A DNA stretch of 16,386 nucleotides from an uncultured Blautia sp. (lineage in GTDB: Bacteria; Bacillota_A; Clostridia; Lachnospirales; Lachnospiraceae), in assembly GCA_905209435.1 (NCBI GenBank), contig CAJLTE010000074.1, positions 1 through 16,386 on the forward strand, written 5' to 3'. Of the stretch, positions 15,524-16,386 are shown piece after piece. The position numbers and the translations under genes were made by a program. Below the pieces are notes generated by a model. The model was given only the letters and a program-made list of their open reading frames with translations. It did no database searches and was not told the origin of the DNA. Each line of letters opens with the position of its first letter. The stretch's first letter is position 1.

Positions 15524-15544
15524 TGATAAAGATAATGTTTATCA
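15524..15544. promoter_or_regulatory. Fur-like box at the feoA transcription start
   Basis: TGATAAA-N7-TTTATCA is a perfect 7-bp inverted repeat. GATAAAGATAATGTTTATC (15525-15543) matches 16 of 19 positions of the classical Fur box GATAATGATAATCATTATC. It covers about +1 to +21 of the predicted transcript, a repressor position. Confidence 0.6.
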
Positions 15545-15573
15545 CTTATTAATGCAAAGGAAGGGATGAAGAA

Positions 15574-15783
15574 ATGCCGTTATCAATGGTAAATGCCGGT
15601 GAACCTTTTACAATTAAAAGAATCGGAGGCAAAGAAGAAGTAAAGAGACATCTTGAGGAGCTCGGTTTCGTAGTAGGAGGAGTTGTAACAGTTGTTTCTG
15701 AGATTAACGGAAGCCTGATCGTTAATGTTAAAGAATCCAGGGTTGCCATTGGGAAAGATATGGCAAGCAAGATTATGGTTTAA
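15574..15783 (+). CDS. feoA: FeoA-type ferrous iron transport accessory protein (first copy)
   Basis: A 69-residue SH3-like FeoA domain protein of the cytoplasm, which assists the FeoB Fe(II) transporter. The pattern G(E)PFTIKRIGGKEEVKRHLEELGFVVGGVVTVVSEINGSLIVNVKESRVAIGKDMASKIMV has the FeoA order: strand, helix ending in LGF, strand pairs, then a terminal helix. AAAGGAAGGG (15557-15566) supports ATG 15574. It is the first gene of the unit, 56 nt before a second feoA that differs strongly from it in sequence, so the pair is an old duplication or two distinct partners rather than a recent copy. Confidence 0.9.
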   Translation: MPLSMVNAGEPFTIKRIGGKEEVKRHLEELGFVVGGVVTVVSEINGSLIVNVKESRVAIGKDMASKIMV

Positions 15784-15839
15784 ACCATAATTTCTTCCTG
15801 AGAGAAAAATAAAATTCTAGGGAAAGAAGGGAAAGAGAC

Positions 15840-16061
15840 TTGAAGACATTAAAGGAAGTCCGTGTTGGAGAGACAGTTAAGGTTCAGAAACTTACCGGAG
15901 AGGGTCCGGTTAAGAGAAGAATCATGGACATGGGAATTACCAAAGGTGTGGAGATTTATGTAAGAAAAGTTGCACCTCTGGGAGATCCTGTAGAAGTAAC
16001 TGTACGTGGATATGAATTATCCTTACGTAAAGCAGATGCCGAAATGATCGTTGTAGAATAA
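15840..16061 (+). CDS. feoA: FeoA-type ferrous iron transport accessory protein (second copy)
   Basis: A 73-residue FeoA domain protein, starting MKTLKEVRVGETVKVQKLTGEGPVKRR, then MDMGITKGVEIYVRKVAPLGDPVEVTVRGYELSLRKADAEMIVVE. GDPVEVTVRGYELSLR is the most typical FeoA stretch, so this copy is the more canonical of the two. The start appears to be TTG at 15840 after GAAGGGAAAG; no in-frame ATG exists before res 29, which would remove a third of the fold. The TTG start may lower its expression relative to the first copy. A T-run of seven follows the stop, without an obvious stem, and then the operator array and feoB. Confidence 0.9.
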   Translation: MKTLKEVRVGETVKVQKLTGEGPVKRRIMDMGITKGVEIYVRKVAPLGDPVEVTVRGYELSLRKADAEMIVVE

Positions 16062-16077
16062 TTTTTTTGGCATTGTG

Positions 16078-16142
16078 TTAGGTCTTTCTAACAATTAGCT
16101 TTGCCTAATAGTTAATGGAAGCTAAGAATTAGTAATGACTAA
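16078..16142. promoter_or_regulatory. Array of four DtxR-type palindromes at 17-bp period before feoB
   Basis: TTAG-N6-CTAA units start at 16078 (TTAGGTCTTTCTAA), 16095 (TTAGCTTTGCCTAA), 16112 (TTAATGGAAGCTAA, one mismatch) and 16129 (TTAGTAATGACTAA), each 17 bp apart. The 4-6-4 layout equals the two promoter boxes upstream. No good -10 hexamer lies inside these boxes. As RNA, TTAGCTT (16095-16101) can also pair with AAGCTAA (16119-16125). Confidence 0.6.
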
Positions 16143-16233
16143 TAGCTGTTAAGAAAAGTTGCTGATTATCATCAGGAAAACTGAAAATGACAACTGAATA
16201 TTAACAAAGCTATTAATCGTGAAGTAATAGCTT
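16140..16233 (+). promoter_or_regulatory. Mutually exclusive stems in the feoB leader
   Basis: AGCTATTA (16208-16215) is complementary both to TAATAGCT at 16140-16147 and to TAATAGCT at 16225-16232. The downstream pairing is a 9-bp hairpin (AAGCTATTA 16207-16215 with TAATAGCTT 16225-16233). No T-run follows, so it is not an intrinsic terminator as written. Confidence 0.4.
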
Positions 16234-16301
16234 GCCAGATACTTAAAGACAACAGGGAAAGATCTGATAAAAAAGATCAAAAAAATCAGAGGAGAGAGAT
16301 T

Positions 16302-16386
16302 ATGTCAGTAAAAATTGCACTCGCAGGTAACCCGAACTGCGGTAAAACGACATTATTCAATGCACTGACCGGCTCAAATCAGTTTG
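16302..16386 (+). CDS. feoB: Ferrous iron transporter FeoB, N-terminal fragment
   Basis: The first 28 residues of FeoB run past the window end. MSVKIALAGNPNCGKTTLFNALTGSNQ carries the G1 motif GNPNCGKTT of its cytoplasmic GTPase domain, which precedes the membrane Fe(II) channel. AGGAGAGAG (16289-16297 region) supports ATG 16302. The 240-bp gap after the second feoA is long for a feo operon and holds the palindrome array and stem-loops, so feoB could have extra control or a promoter of its own. Confidence 0.92.
   Translation, partial: MSVKIALAGNPNCGKTTLFNALTGSNQF

Noticed and set aside
16078..16142. CRISPR-like array
   Set aside because: Units are 17 bp with 3-bp gaps, only the TTAG/CTAA ends repeat, and there are no spacers of CRISPR size or cas genes.

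Overview
The window looks like a chromosomal segment of an anaerobic, spore-forming Clostridia, most likely a gut Lachnospiraceae relative. The signs are a trimeric NAD-linked [FeFe] hydrogenase next to a second, monomeric [FeFe] hydrogenase, the H-cluster maturases HydE and HydF, the spore-coat ATPase SpoIVA, a class I (Fe-S) fumarase, Feo iron uptake, moderate G+C genes and very AT-rich intergenic DNA. This taxonomic call is an inference from gene content and style, not from a search.

Layout. 1-287: C-terminal end of a fumarase/tartrate dehydratase beta subunit and its terminator. 581-1297: a YoaK/DUF1275 membrane protein, convergent with a group-B-like [FeFe] hydrogenase (1381-2886, minus) across a shared bidirectional terminator. 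A 296-bp divergent promoter region carries an 18-bp palindrome and leads into the hydC-hydB-hydA operon (3183-7234). spoIVA (7360-8829) follows, and its promoter and ribosome binding site appear to be built into the hydA terminator hairpin. A small membrane-anchored NusG-domain-II protein (minus), glpK and purC come next, then hydE and hydF. hydG is not in the window.

From about 14.7 kb the theme is iron: a lone Cys-rich DUF2325 protein, two feoA genes and the start of feoB. Both promoters in this block carry a DtxR/IdeR-type palindrome TTAG-N6-CTAA at the same position over the -10 hexamer. The feoA promoter also has a Fur-like box at its predicted start site. The feoA-feoB gap holds four such palindromes (one with a single mismatch) at an exact 17-bp period, followed by mutually exclusive RNA stems.

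How it fits together. HydABC can couple NADH and reduced ferredoxin to H2 production. The divergent monomeric enzyme would use ferredoxin or act as a second or sensory hydrogenase. HydE and HydF help build the H-cluster. Feo supplies Fe(II) to this iron-heavy system. The least described parts are the iron-control region (14.9-16.3 kb), two intergenic elements bounded by inverted repeats (9251-9390 and 14726-14880), and the nested terminator/promoter before spoIVA.
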